A stretch of DNA of 64,000 bases from Paenibacillus swuensis (GCF_001644605.1 NZ_CP011388.1:2942501-3006500), one strand, 5' to 3'; numbered from the stretch's first letter, positions 17,868 through 29,517 are shown. Program-made: numbers and translations. Notes: generated from the sequence alone by a model not told the origin.

Positions 17868-18665
17868 ATGTCCGGGAGAAGGTGTAGGTGTATGGGAATG
17901 GAACCGATGGACGATATGTCCTTAGTTGAACATTTGGGTGAGTTGCGCAAAAGAATCATCTGGATCCTGATCATCCTCGTGCTGGGCATGGTGGTTGGAT
18001 TTTTTGCGGCACAGCCGATTATAGAGTACCTTAAATCCACAGAGCCGGCGGCGTCGATGTCGTGGCACGCATTTTCCCTGTGGGACGGGATCAGCATATA
18101 TATGAAGTTCGCGTTTATAATCGCATTAATTCTGGCGCTGCCTATGATTCTGTATCAGATCTGGTCGTTTGTCAGTCCGGGTTTACGTCCGGAGGAGCGG
18201 ATGGCCACACTTCGGTATATTCCGATTGCCGTACTGCTGTTTCTTACAGGCGTTGCGTTCGCGTACTATGTGATCTTTCCGCTGGCCTTTAATTTCACAT
18301 CAACCGTTACACGCAGTTTGAACTTGGTCGAGACGTACGGTGTGAGCCAGTACTTTACGTTTATGTTTAACATCGTGTTGCCGATGGCGCTGCTGTTTGA
18401 GTTGCCGGTCATCGTGATGTTCCTGACCAAGCTGCGAATTCTCAATCCACGACTCCTACGCAAAATCCGTAAAGTAGCCTACTTCGCGCTCATTGTCGTA
18501 GCTACGCTGGTCACGCCGCCGGATTTCATCTCCGACATCCTCGTGGCCATCCCGTTATTGCTGCTCTATGAGTTCAGCGTATTGCTGTCTGGCATGATCT
18601 ACCGTAAGCAGTTGGCGGCGGACGCGGCGTGGGAAGCGGATTACAGCAGAACGGATCCCACCTAA
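17868..18665 (+). CDS. tatC: twin-arginine translocase subunit TatC
   Basis: TatC recognises twin-arginine signal peptides. The protein has six membrane segments and family motifs: MSLVEHLGELRKRI near the N-terminus, IWSFVSPGLRPEER after the second helix, and TPPDFISDILVAIPLLLLYE near the fifth and sixth helices. ATG 17868 has a strong GGAGGGG site 6 bases upstream; a start at 17892 with a weaker site is the alternative, and removes a basic Arg/Cys-rich lead (SGRRCRC). It forms an operon with tatA and ends just before a strong terminator. Confidence 0.93.
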   Translation: MSGRRCRCMGMEPMDDMSLVEHLGELRKRIIWILIILVLGMVVGFFAAQPIIEYLKSTEPAASMSWHAFSLWDGISIYMKFAFIIALILALPMILYQIWSFVSPGLRPEERMATLRYIPIAVLLFLTGVAFAYYVIFPLAFNFTSTVTRSLNLVETYGVSQYFTFMFNIVLPMALLFELPVIVMFLTKLRILNPRLLRKIRKVAYFALIVVATLVTPPDFISDILVAIPLLLLYEFSVLLSGMIYRKQLAADAAWEADYSRTDPT

Positions 18666-18683
18666 TTGCATATAGACGCAAAG

Positions 18684-18722
18684 CACACCGACCTAAGATA
18701 ATAAGGATCGGTGTGTTTTTTT
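18684..18722 (+). terminator. rho-independent terminator after tatC
   Basis: CACACCGA (18684-18691) pairs with TCGGTGTG (18708-18715) and is followed by seven T residues. It ends the mo-cofactor/tat transcripts before the groESL promoter. Confidence 0.9.
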
Positions 18723-18805
18723 CATCTAGAGATCGAATATACACCCAAATATTGGTTACAATGATGAAGGTTTGAGAATTTTTTGTTAAAAAGATTCAGA
18801 AGGAC

Positions 18806-18834
18806 TTGAAATCTTCCTCGAAATTCCGTATTAT
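18806..18834 (+). promoter_or_regulatory. SigA promoter of groESL
   Basis: TTGAAA (18806-18811), a 17-base spacer and TATTAT (18829-18834) give a near-consensus vegetative promoter. Transcription would start near 18841, directly at the CIRCE operator. Confidence 0.85.
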
Positions 18835-18845
18835 AAAAATTGTTA

Positions 18846-18872
18846 TTAGCACTTGAGCATATTGAGTGCTAA
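18846..18872 (+). promoter_or_regulatory. CIRCE operator (HrcA binding site)
   Basis: TTAGCACTT (18846-18854), a 9-base spacer and GAGTGCTAA (18864-18872) match the CIRCE consensus with a single mismatch. HrcA represses groESL and dnaK operons through this element in Firmicutes, so heat-inducible control of groESL is expected. Confidence 0.95.
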
Positions 18873-18919
18873 CATAAATCGACACATCCTTACCAAATCC
18901 AAAGGAGGCAAATTTTCTC

Positions 18920-19201
18920 ATGATTAAACCATTAGGTGATCGCGTAGTAATTGAAGCTATTGCTAAGGAGGAAACGACTGCAAGCGGAATCGTATTGCCA
19001 GAAACAGCTAAAGAAAAGCCACAAGAAGGCAAAGTAGTTGCTGTAGGCAGCGGCACGCTGAAAGACGGCGTTCGTGTTCCTCTGGAAGTGAAAGAAGGAG
19101 ACCGCATCATTTTCTCCAAATACGCAGGCACAGAAGTGAAATTCGAAGGCCGCGAGCTTCTGATTCTTCGTGAAAGCGATATTCTTGCAGTTCTTGCATA
19201 A
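18920..19201 (+). CDS. groES: co-chaperonin GroES
   Basis: This 93-residue lid of the GroEL folding chamber shows the standard start [13 protein letters not shown], the mobile-loop region ([22 protein letters not shown], about residues 16-37) and the closing [18 protein letters not shown] precedes ATG 18920. It is first in the CIRCE-controlled operon; a 117-base gap with a short CTCTC...GAGAG hairpin separates it from groEL. Confidence 0.98.
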   Translation: MIKPLGDRVVIEAIAKEETTASGIVLPETAKEKPQEGKVVAVGSGTLKDGVRVPLEVKEGDRIIFSKYAGTEVKFEGRELLILRESDILAVLA

Positions 19202-19302
19202 TATCAACTCTCGTGAGAGGTTCAACTCTGTAACCTACTTATAGAATCTCAATAAACACATAAGCGATCGTCAGGGTCGCTAAACTATACTAATTTAAAC
19301 TA

Positions 19303-20952
<1,650 letters not shown>

Positions 20953-20953
<1 letters not shown>

Positions 20954-21053
20954 TAAGGGCTTCAGCCCTTATGCATTAACGGTCTGACCATATAAAAATA
21001 AGAAGAGGCTTCTCACAGTTCAATTTGAACTTGTGAGAAGCCTCTTCTTATTT
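20953..21053. terminator. tandem hairpins after groEL
   Basis: A short hairpin (20953-20961 with 20964-20972) is followed by a very long one: arms of about 28 bases (20996-21023 and 21025-21053) pair almost perfectly with one bulge. The larger hairpin ends in TTTATTT on one strand and in A/T-rich sequence on the other, so it probably stops both groESL and the convergent toxin remnant. Confidence 0.8.
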
Positions 21054-21057
21054 GACC

Positions 21058-21304
21058 CTATATTTTTAGCAATGTCATTCCATACTCATTCGTAACAAAG
21101 TTCATGTCGGAATCACGGGAAACCAGTACCAAGTTAGCTGTGTTTGAGACCACTTAGTACTTCACATTCCGTAATGGTCGAAAAGAATATTTGCCGTTGT
21201 TCTTCTTGCGCTTGTCGTACTAAGTTAACTACGGAATGATCATTGTCCAGAATGGCAATGACGATGTTCGAATCAAATAAATATCCGGAGTGGTTGTGGG
21301 TCAT
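21058..21304 (-). pseudogene. PIN-domain toxin with an internal deletion
   Basis: From ATG 21304 (GGAGG 9-10 bases ahead, inside the antitoxin gene) the frame reads 56 residues to a TAA at 21134-21136: it has the PIN opening YLFDSNIVIAIL with the first acidic residue (D11) and the STITECEVLSG segment with the second (E48). Past the stop, a shifted frame (about 21133-21058) continues with NLVLVSRDSDMNFV...GMTLLKI, the typical end of a PIN toxin. The middle part with the remaining acidic residues is missing. The toxin is therefore dead as an RNase by sequence. Its antitoxin partner upstream is intact. Confidence 0.7.
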
Positions 21305-21309
21305 TTTCC

Positions 21310-21534
21310 CTAGTCCTCCCGTGACTCCTTAATGTGGTCTAATAATTCTTGTGCTTCCCCGGGCTTCAGAATTCCAGCTACACTTAAAATGTCATCGACG
21401 GAATAATCATCAAAGTCCTCGATTGTTTCTGCTTCAAGATCAATGACAAGTTTTTTGGTGGAAATATTGTTTATAGATAAAAACTCCCTTAAGTCTTTCG
21501 CAATATGAGGATGGAGTTTGCGTACCATTGACAT
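21310..21534 (-). CDS. antitoxin-like small protein of a decayed PIN module (74 aa)
   Basis: ATG 21534 has AAGGAG 9 bases upstream. The 74-residue acidic-tailed protein (MSMVRKLHPHIAKDLREFL start) sits 5 bases ahead of the PIN-toxin remnant, the standard antitoxin position. I do not recognise a DNA-binding fold with certainty; the Asp/Glu-rich middle (DLEAETIEDFDDYSVDD) resembles the toxin-wrapping part of such antitoxins. The frame shows no damage. It may now serve as an anti-addiction remnant or be decaying neutrally. Confidence 0.6.
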   Translation of the reverse strand: MSMVRKLHPHIAKDLREFLSINNISTKKLVIDLEAETIEDFDDYSVDDILSVAGILKPGEAQELLDHIKESRED

Positions 21535-21662
21535 GGAGAACCACTCCTTAATCGAATTATGTTGCTAAATCTTATTTACAATTATACCCGATAATGGAAT
21601 GAATGGATACGACCACGGAACAAAGCGCCTTACGAAGTGTTCAACAAATTGAACACACAAAA

Positions 21663-21690
21663 AAATCCCGGAACCGAAGTTCCGGGATTT
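21663..21690 (-). terminator. terminator of the SLH gene
   Basis: AAATCCCGGAAC (21663-21674) pairs perfectly with GTTCCGGGATTT (21679-21690) around CGAA. On the minus strand it is followed by a run of seven T residues. It lies 13 bases past the SLH stop. Confidence 0.9.
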
Positions 21691-21702
21691 CTTATTTAGC
21701 TA

Positions 21703-23250
21703 TTAGTCGATGAAGCCAACAGTTCCAAGGAAACGTTTCAACATGGAAGCAGCTTCAGCACGTGTAGCATTTGCAGTAGGAGATACTTTACCAGCATATC
21801 CAAGAACTACACCAGCTTTAACAGCTGCGGCAACTTCTTCTTTAGCCCAAGTCAATTTGCTAGCATCTTTGAAAGAAGCAAGAGCAGTTGCTTGTTCTGC
21901 AGTAGTAAGATTGGATTCTTTACCAGCGTAAGCCATCGCGCGAACTACCATTGCTGCTAGTTCTTGACGAGTGATTAAAGCGTCTGGCAAGAATTTACCT
22001 TTGTCATTACCTACAACGATACCAGCAGCTGCAGCAGCTGCTACATCAGCAGTGTACCATTTGCCTTCAGCAACATCGCTGAATTTGTAAGTGTTGTTAG
22101 TAACACTGTAAGTGCTAGCTGTAAGGCCCAGGGAACGAACTGCAAGTGCAGCGAATTCAGCACGAGTGATGTTACGGTTCGGAGCGAATGTATCAGCAGC
22201 TACGCCTTCAACTACAAGCTTGCTAGCCAATAATTCAACTTCTTCTTTAGACCAATGTTTAGCAAGGTCAGCGAACTTCTTGCCGCCTACAACAACAGCA
22301 TAGATGCTGTTCGTAGTGCTCCAGAAAGTAGCTTCAGTTGTTGTAAACTTGGAAGGAACGAATGCCCACTTGCTTCCGTCTTTACGAGCTACAGTAGAAG
22401 TCTTAGCGTCTGCAGCAGTAGTTGTGAAGATACCGCGTTGTACGTAAGTTTTACCAAAGCTTGTTAGAGCAGCAGTTTTTCCAGTAACGCCGATAGCATC
22501 AATGGAGAAATCAACTTCTACCGGAGTAGCTGTAGCATTTTTCTTAATAGTTAATTTAAGAGATTTAAGTGCTTCGCCAGCAGATTTAGCTAGACCATCA
22601 AAATCAAGAACGGATAGTGGCAATTTGTAATATCCAGTAGCGTTCTTAACGATTAGAGTAGCGCCAGCTTTCTTAGCTGCTTCTTTCAGTGCGTCAACAG
22701 GAATTGTAACGGTGTCACCAGTGAAGATAACTGTTACAGTTGTGTTGTTTGTGAAAGCGTTAGTGATGTCGTATCCATTAACGGAATCGATAACGTTGAT
22801 AGTACCGTTAACATTTCCACCTGGAATGTAGATACCACCGCCACCATTACCACCGTTTGATAAAGTTATGTGATGGTATACAGCGGAGTAAACGCTTTTG
22901 TTAACTGTTTCCCATACGAACGGGTTCAAAGTGATCTTTGTTGTTGACGTTGGAGCGATTACTTGGTTAAAGCTGTAATATGTATTGCCATAGACGGATT
23001 CTCCGACTTGTTTAGCATATACATTGCCAAGGACTGCTCCGTTAGCGTCATAAACATTAACATAAACGGACTCACCTACTCCAACTTCACCGTCTGCAAA
23101 GTATACTTGACCTTTAACGGTACGAGTGCTGTTGTCGTAGCTTACGTCTTTAAATCCTGTTGCGGCAAATGCCAGAACCGGTGCTAATGCGGAAAGCAAT
23201 AGCATAAGTGCTAGTAGACCAGAGGTCTTTTTCAAGAAAGCGGATTTCAT
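21703..23250 (-). CDS. SLH-domain surface protein, candidate S-layer protein (515 aa)
   Basis: The signal peptide is MKSAFLKKTSG plus a hydrophobic core, with a likely cut after AFAA near residue 30. The N-terminal two thirds (about 31-330) are Thr/Val/Gly-rich beta-type sequence with a Gly-rich linker (GGNGGGG). Three SLH modules form the C-terminus (about 330-390, 395-455, 460-515; TRAEFAALAVRSLG, TRQELAAMVVRAM, TRAEAASMLKRFL). They bind the secondary wall polymer. The codon bias resembles that of groEL, suggesting abundant expression. I chose ATG 23250 (AGGAGG 12 bases ahead) because it opens a clean signal peptide; an in-frame ATG at 23325 with AAGGAGGTGA just ahead would add 25 residues. 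The Thr/Ser/Tyr-rich body and the ligase gene upstream make it the likely acceptor of the glycan made by the downstream cluster. Confidence 0.85.
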   Translation of the reverse strand: MKSAFLKKTSGLLALMLLLSALAPVLAFAATGFKDVSYDNSTRTVKGQVYFADGEVGVGESVYVNVYDANGAVLGNVYAKQVGESVYGNTYYSFNQVIAPTSTTKITLNPFVWETVNKSVYSAVYHHITLSNGGNGGGGIYIPGGNVNGTINVIDSVNGYDITNAFTNNTTVTVIFTGDTVTIPVDALKEAAKKAGATLIVKNATGYYKLPLSVLDFDGLAKSAGEALKSLKLTIKKNATATPVEVDFSIDAIGVTGKTAALTSFGKTYVQRGIFTTTAADAKTSTVARKDGSKWAFVPSKFTTTEATFWSTTNSIYAVVVGGKKFADLAKHWSKEEVELLASKLVVEGVAADTFAPNRNITRAEFAALAVRSLGLTASTYSVTNNTYKFSDVAEGKWYTADVAAAAAAGIVVGNDKGKFLPDALITRQELAAMVVRAMAYAGKESNLTTAEQATALASFKDASKLTWAKEEVAAAVKAGVVLGYAGKVSPTANATRAEAASMLKRFLGTVGFID

Positions 23251-23419
23251 AGTATGGTTTTTCCTCCTAGTGGAACTTTTCTGTTTTGGGTTAAATTCAT
23301 TTTTTTCATGAACCATTAGTCTCATTTCACCTCCTTCTTATGGTAATCATTAGCTATTCTATCAGAATTCATATGAAATGAATAGACAGAAAAAGTAAAA
23401 TGTTGAAACTTAGGGAATT

Positions 23420-25900
23420 TTAGCGTACTGAGGAGAGAAGTTGTTCGATGGAATTAACTTCATTCGCGTCAGCAGCTATTAATTTATTATATAAAGCTTC
23501 GTCCTTATTACCTAGTAAGTTTAGCGAAGCGATATAGAATCTAGCAATATTACGGTTAAGTTGAGAGATCGACTGGTTTTCGTTACTAAAGTCCTCCGAA
23601 ATGGCGGGGTGTAACGTCTCCGAAGTCTTTTTGAAATCTTTATTTGCGAAAGCGACTTTGGCAAGCGATAACCTCAAATTCGGTGTGACACTGAATGGAC
23701 GTCCACGCAATTGTTCTTTAGGCAAACTGTCGAGATATGCCGTTTTGTCGACAACCGTAACATAGAGTTCTTGTACACGATCCAGATGTTGCTTATCAGC
23801 AGATTGTCCAGAGCTAAAGTTCATAAGCCATAAATCGGCATGTAGTCCAGCAGCTCGTTCGTAGAAGGATATTTCCCAAGGGAATTTCTTAATTCCTTCT
23901 TCCAGCATCCTCAACGCATTCTCGTTATCGCCTTGAGAGACGTACAATCGATATTCCTTCTCTAATAACATTCGATTGTTCGGTTCTGATTTGCGGGTGT
24001 TGACAATTAATTCCTTGGCTTGATTTACATAATTTATATCTTTGGTCTGGTCAAATCCTTGAAGTAAGAAGTCAATCTTCGTGTCATTATAAATAGGATG
24101 ACCTGGTTCTTTATTGATCGCACTATCCAGTGGTACAAATACTTCATTCAACGGCTTTTGATTCTGGGCATAAAATAAAGCGGCATTGTAAGAGCTGTTG
24201 GCTGTTAATTTGCTTAATGAGATAAATAAAAGAAAGATTCCAAGGATCGTTAAAGCTACAGGATAACCCCATCTTGCTTTGTTGATAGATTCAGAGGCTC
24301 TGCTTACAAAGGGTTCAAAATGGATACCAGAGAACATAGCTCCTAAACATAAGTAGAACAAGCAATCAAAATACACATAACTCATTTCAAAATCGATCGC
24401 ACTGTGAACCAATAAGGTTAAAGCAATGATATAAAATATGAAATGTAGGTCTTTCTGCTCAGTGGTAGATTTATAATATTTAACAATATAAGTATAAAAT
24501 ACCCACAATACCAATGTCACAAACACAATAAATCCGAAGATTCCCACTTCAATTAAATATTGCAGGAAGAAGTTGTGCGCTTGCTTACTAGAGTAAGGGT
24601 TGTTCTGAAATTGTTGATAAAGACTCAGCCAACCGCCGCCGCCTGAACCAATGATCGGACTCTCTTTAATGATCTTAACAGCGTCTCGGTAGAACGTATT
24701 ACGTTCGAGTACACTATGCGTATTAAAGTTAATCGATTCGATCCTGACTTGCATGGTTTCAGGTAACAGCTTAATAAATGTACTGCTTCCTAACAGCAGA
24801 TATATGCCTAGACTACCTAACAGAACCATAGCCGCAGGCATCATGACCTGAGCGTATTTGTATTTCGTGAAACGAGTTAATGATCTCTCTAACCATGGGG
24901 CTACAAAACGTTGGATAAGAAAACTTGCTCCACCAGACAACAAGGACATAAGCAGCAGCAAACCCCAGCCGGTTATCGATTGAGAACTAAAAACAGAAAT
25001 GGTTGAAGCCTTGCCTGTAGTTGCGACGGTAGGGAGAACGATATTCGCAATCTCCAGACCTAATGCAGTAACTTTGCTAGAAATGAGTAACGACAAAATT
25101 CCAGCTACACCCATATGTAAGATGAATAGTAGCTGCCTACTAAGTGTTAGGAAAGGAAGAATTAATAAAATGATAAAAGGCATAACCACAATACCACCGC
25201 GCGAAAGCGTGAGCAAAATGGAAAGTAACACAGGGACAAGCATAATACCATGAAGCGTTATGCTATACCAAGAATTAGAACGAATTATGGTGTATATACC
25301 CGCGAATAGCAATGCAATTAATAAGGCCGCATAGGCGTTAGCATACTGAAACACGGAAGTTAAACGAATACCCTGCTCTAATATAACGGAATCTTGGTAG
25401 TAAAGGTTGCCAAAGAATGTGAAAAATCCGAAAAAAACTATAACATAGCCAGAAACTAATATGAAATACTGCAACAAAGTCGCACCAAGTTTACGTTGGA
25501 TAAAATAAAGACCGAGTATAAAGAAGGAGGCGTACATTACATTTAACAGGACTAGATTCATAGACAAATGCTTCGAAGCTGCGTTGAAATGACTAATTAA
25601 ATATGTAAGTGGAATAAGCCAAATGAGCAGAGCAGCTAGATCTTTCTTGTCAGTGAAGGTCCAGTTGTAGAAGAAGTAGAGGGAGAGAAGGAAGATGATG
25701 ATTGCTGACCATATTAAAGCAGAGTAGATTGGCTTTTCAAAATTCACTTCATCTCCGTTAAAGAGCCCTGCAAAGAATGGGGTGATGAAAAGGAAGAGTC
25801 CAAGGAATAGCATGCAGCACCAATAGATGATTGAAGAATTTTCGTTAGGTACAATTCTACTGTTAGGTAATTTGGCTTCTCGGGCAACAGACGGTTTCAT
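23420..25900 (-). CDS. O-antigen-ligase-like membrane enzyme with TPR tail, candidate S-layer oligosaccharyltransferase (826 aa)
   Basis: ATG 25900 has AAAGGAG 6-7 bases upstream and is preferred to 25921. Residues about 30-560 contain roughly a dozen membrane helices with a large extracytoplasmic loop before HNFFLQYLIEVGIFG (about 453-467), the pattern of the Wzy/WaaL ligase superfamily (PF04932). The C-terminal part (about 580-826) is built of helical TPR-like repeats. In Geobacillus and Paenibacillus slg clusters a protein of this class transfers the finished glycan from the lipid to the S-layer protein. The SLH gene 94 bases downstream on the same strand fits that role. A Wzy-type polymerase is the alternative, but the ABC exporter downstream argues for a ligase. 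Confidence 0.8.
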   Translation of the reverse strand: MKPSVAREAKLPNSRIVPNENSSIIYWCCMLFLGLFLFITPFFAGLFNGDEVNFEKPIYSALIWSAIIIFLLSLYFFYNWTFTDKKDLAALLIWLIPLTYLISHFNAASKHLSMNLVLLNVMYASFFILGLYFIQRKLGATLLQYFILVSGYVIVFFGFFTFFGNLYYQDSVILEQGIRLTSVFQYANAYAALLIALLFAGIYTIIRSNSWYSITLHGIMLVPVLLSILLTLSRGGIVVMPFIILLILPFLTLSRQLLFILHMGVAGILSLLISSKVTALGLEIANIVLPTVATTGKASTISVFSSQSITGWGLLLLMSLLSGGASFLIQRFVAPWLERSLTRFTKYKYAQVMMPAAMVLLGSLGIYLLLGSSTFIKLLPETMQVRIESINFNTHSVLERNTFYRDAVKIIKESPIIGSGGGGWLSLYQQFQNNPYSSKQAHNFFLQYLIEVGIFGFIVFVTLVLWVFYTYIVKYYKSTTEQKDLHFIFYIIALTLLVHSAIDFEMSYVYFDCLFYLCLGAMFSGIHFEPFVSRASESINKARWGYPVALTILGIFLLFISLSKLTANSSYNAALFYAQNQKPLNEVFVPLDSAINKEPGHPIYNDTKIDFLLQGFDQTKDINYVNQAKELIVNTRKSEPNNRMLLEKEYRLYVSQGDNENALRMLEEGIKKFPWEISFYERAAGLHADLWLMNFSSGQSADKQHLDRVQELYVTVVDKTAYLDSLPKEQLRGRPFSVTPNLRLSLAKVAFANKDFKKTSETLHPAISEDFSNENQSISQLNRNIARFYIASLNLLGNKDEALYNKLIAADANEVNSIEQLLSSVR

Positions 25901-26035
25901 TATAGACTCCTTTAATGGCATAAGTATTGTGTAGTATAAAAAATACTAGCATAAATTTTACAACAAACCAATCATACTTTCGATAGAAAAAGCATTTAAC
26001 TATAAACTAGTAAAACATAGTTAACATAAAACTGA

Positions 26036-26064
26036 TTGTAGTAAAAAGGGTTTTAATATAAAAT
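26036..26064 (+). promoter_or_regulatory. candidate promoter of the glycan operon
   Basis: TTGTAG (26036-26041), a 17-base spacer and TAAAAT (26059-26064) give 4 of 6 and 5 of 6 consensus matches. The surrounding 200 bases (25.92-26.12 kb) are very AT-rich, so chance matches are possible. It is the only sizeable gap ahead of the ~22 kb operon. Confidence 0.4.
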
Positions 26065-26125
26065 AGTAATGTTCTACTGAACAAATGTATAAAACTGCAT
26101 AATTTAATATACTACAGGAAGGCTT

Positions 26126-27421
26126 ATGGATATGAAAATGTTGCGTGTTAGACTAGCCAGGACTTTATATGCATATATTGTCAAATTAAAACCATACATA
26201 AACCGTTTCATCCCTTTCCGGGTGAAGGAATTGTTGAAACCAAACATTTTGGAGATGGCATATCCTGCAGATATTATACCCATAAACAGGGATCTTTATA
26301 TGAATGCTACACATCCCAAAGGTATTAACTTAATTGGTTATAGTAGGGCTGAGATGGGAATCGGTGAATCTTGCAGGATCGCTGCCCGCTCGATAAGTGC
26401 AACGGAAGTACCTTTCTCTATTATTAATTATGAGTATAATAATCCCGCAAGAATGCAGGATCATACATGGATTCATAAAGAAGTAAATCAAGCCCAATTC
26501 AAAGTTAACATCTTTCATCTGAATGCTGACCAAATGATTTTTGCGAACGCTCATCTCGGCAACTCATTCTTTACCAACCACTATAATATAGGATATTGGC
26601 ATTGGGAACTTCCTGATTTTCCTGACGAGTGGAAGATTGGGTTTAATCTTGTTCATGAGGTATGGGCTCCATCCAATTTTGTTGCAGACTCTATCAAGGT
26701 GAAGTCGCCGGTTCCAGTTATAACGATTCCGCATAGTATCTTCGTTGATTTGGGAGAAGTCCACTTTGACCGTGTTCATTTTAATCTTCCTACAAATCGA
26801 TTCTTATTTATGTCGATGTACGACGTGCATAGCTTTCAAGAGCGTAAAAACCCGAAAGCGGTCATTCGTGCGTTCCAAGAAGCATATTCTCCGGAGGATG
26901 AATCAGTTGGTCTAGTTCTTAAAGTAAATAATGCAAGTAGCAACCCGGGTGAAATTAAGGATTTGGTAGCGATGATAGGTACATATACGAACATATTCAT
27001 CATCAAAGAAACGTTAAGTAGGACAGAAATGAATGGCTTAATGAATGTGATAGATTGTTTTGTCTCTCTTCACCGCTCTGAGGGATTTGGTTTAGGGCTT
27101 GCAGAGGCAATGTTCTTAGGAAAAGCTGTTATAGGGACGAATTGGTCATCGAACACTGACTTTATGAACCCTTACAATTCTTGTGTAGTTAATTATAAAC
27201 TTGTTAAAGTGGGTAGAGATTATGGACCTTATAAAGCGTATCAAGATTGGGCCGATCCTGATACATCTCATGCTTCGGAGTATATGAGTAAACTATCCAA
27301 CGACTCTGAATATTACAAATCGATATCACGGGCCGGTCAAGAGACAATGTTAACTGAATACTCACCACAGCGTATAGGTCAATTAATAAAAGATAGATTA
27401 AAGGAAATACAACTTTACTAG
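26126..27421 (+). CDS. glycosyltransferase, GT4/GT1-like (431 aa)
   Basis: First gene of the glycan operon; AGGAAGG precedes ATG 26126. The C-terminal half shows the GT-B donor-site pattern: NPKAVIRAF after an ERKNP segment, then HRSEGFGLGLAEAMFLGKAVIGT with the E-x7-E motif. The N-terminal domain contains IGYSRAEMGIGESCR and GYWHWELPDFPDEW, seen in a group of polysaccharide glycosyltransferases acting on mannose- or rhamnose-type chains. The sugar and linkage cannot be read from sequence. Next to GDP-mannose/GDP-rhamnose genes, a D-rhamnosyl- or mannosyltransferase is a reasonable guess. Confidence 0.8.
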   Translation: MDMKMLRVRLARTLYAYIVKLKPYINRFIPFRVKELLKPNILEMAYPADIIPINRDLYMNATHPKGINLIGYSRAEMGIGESCRIAARSISATEVPFSIINYEYNNPARMQDHTWIHKEVNQAQFKVNIFHLNADQMIFANAHLGNSFFTNHYNIGYWHWELPDFPDEWKIGFNLVHEVWAPSNFVADSIKVKSPVPVITIPHSIFVDLGEVHFDRVHFNLPTNRFLFMSMYDVHSFQERKNPKAVIRAFQEAYSPEDESVGLVLKVNNASSNPGEIKDLVAMIGTYTNIFIIKETLSRTEMNGLMNVIDCFVSLHRSEGFGLGLAEAMFLGKAVIGTNWSSNTDFMNPYNSCVVNYKLVKVGRDYGPYKAYQDWADPDTSHASEYMSKLSNDSEYYKSISRAGQETMLTEYSPQRIGQLIKDRLKEIQLY

Positions 27422-27444
27422 AGAAACCACACGGAGGAGATTAT

Positions 27445-28524
27445 ATGAATACCATTACTGCTGTAGTTATGGCTGGAGGTAAAGGGGAACGTTTCTGGCC
27501 TAAGAGCAGAACGAAGTTACCTAAACAATTCTTAAATATATCAGGCAATAAATCTATGCTTCAACAAAGTATTCAGAGACTGGAAAAACTCATTCCTTTG
27601 GAACAAATATTTATTGTAACTAATGATTTGTATGCAGAGTTGATAAAAGCGCAAATTCCAAATTTGCCTCAGGATAATATTATTGTCGAACCTATTGGTC
27701 GGAATACGGCTCCGTGTGTAGGACTAGCATCAATCATTATAGAAGAAAAATTTCCAAATAGTTCTATGATTGTCTTACCTTCCGATCACATCATTAAAAA
27801 TGAAGAGGGATTTTTACAAATAGTACGAACCGCTGTAGAAGTTTGTGAAAAGCATGACAGTCTAGTTACATTGGGTATTAATCCAACTTATCCGGAGACA
27901 GGGTATGGGTATATCGAAAGTAATATGGACATCTTTGAACTCAATGAATTAAGTGTTGAGAAAGTTAGCAGATTCGTAGAAAAGCCTAACGAATATACAG
28001 CGAAAAAGTACATTGAGGCAGGTAATTTCTACTGGAATAGTGGTATATTTGTCTGGAAAGTCAGTGTGATTCGTAATCATATCCAAAAACTTATGCCGGA
28101 TATGCATGATCTACTAGAAACGATGAAACATGCATTTATCTCAAATACTCGCAATGAAGTTATCAAATCTGAATTTCCTAAAATGCCCGATATTTCAATA
28201 GATTATGGTATTATGGAAAAGGTCAATAACATATATGTAATTCCATGTATTTTTGGATGGGATGATGTAGGAAGCTGGACAGCCCTTGAGCGAATCGACG
28301 AGCTCGACGAAAACGGTAACGTGGTTCGTGGTAACATTCTTAACCTGGATACCAAAGGGTGTATTATCGAAAGCAATGGCAAATTAATTGCAACATTAGG
28401 TGTTGATGACTTAATTATTGTAGACACAGAAGACGTCACATTAATATGTCATAAAAATAAAGCTCAAGAAATTAAATCTATAATCAAAGAGCTTAAAATT
28501 CAAAAACTAGAACAATATTTATAA
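27445..28524 (+). CDS. manC: mannose-1-phosphate guanylyltransferase
   Basis: The enzyme makes GDP-mannose from mannose-1-phosphate and GTP. The nucleotidyltransferase signature GGKGERFWPKSR (residues about 11-22) with PKQFL, the FVEKP motif and the GWDDVGSW segment near residue 270 are all present. At 359 residues it is the short, monofunctional type without the phosphomannose isomerase domain. GGAGG precedes ATG 27445. It feeds the following gmd. No phosphomannomutase or isomerase is encoded nearby, so mannose-1-phosphate must come from elsewhere in the genome. Confidence 0.93.
   Translation: MNTITAVVMAGGKGERFWPKSRTKLPKQFLNISGNKSMLQQSIQRLEKLIPLEQIFIVTNDLYAELIKAQIPNLPQDNIIVEPIGRNTAPCVGLASIIIEEKFPNSSMIVLPSDHIIKNEEGFLQIVRTAVEVCEKHDSLVTLGINPTYPETGYGYIESNMDIFELNELSVEKVSRFVEKPNEYTAKKYIEAGNFYWNSGIFVWKVSVIRNHIQKLMPDMHDLLETMKHAFISNTRNEVIKSEFPKMPDISIDYGIMEKVNNIYVIPCIFGWDDVGSWTALERIDELDENGNVVRGNILNLDTKGCIIESNGKLIATLGVDDLIIVDTEDVTLICHKNKAQEIKSIIKELKIQKLEQYL

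Positions 28525-29516
<992 letters not shown>

Positions 29517-29517
<1 letters not shown>

Noticed and set aside
23420-25900. Wzy polymerase of a Wzx/Wzy pathway
   Set aside because: No Wzx flippase or Wzz is found and the operon has a Wzm/Wzt exporter, so a ligase fits better, although the fold alone does not decide.
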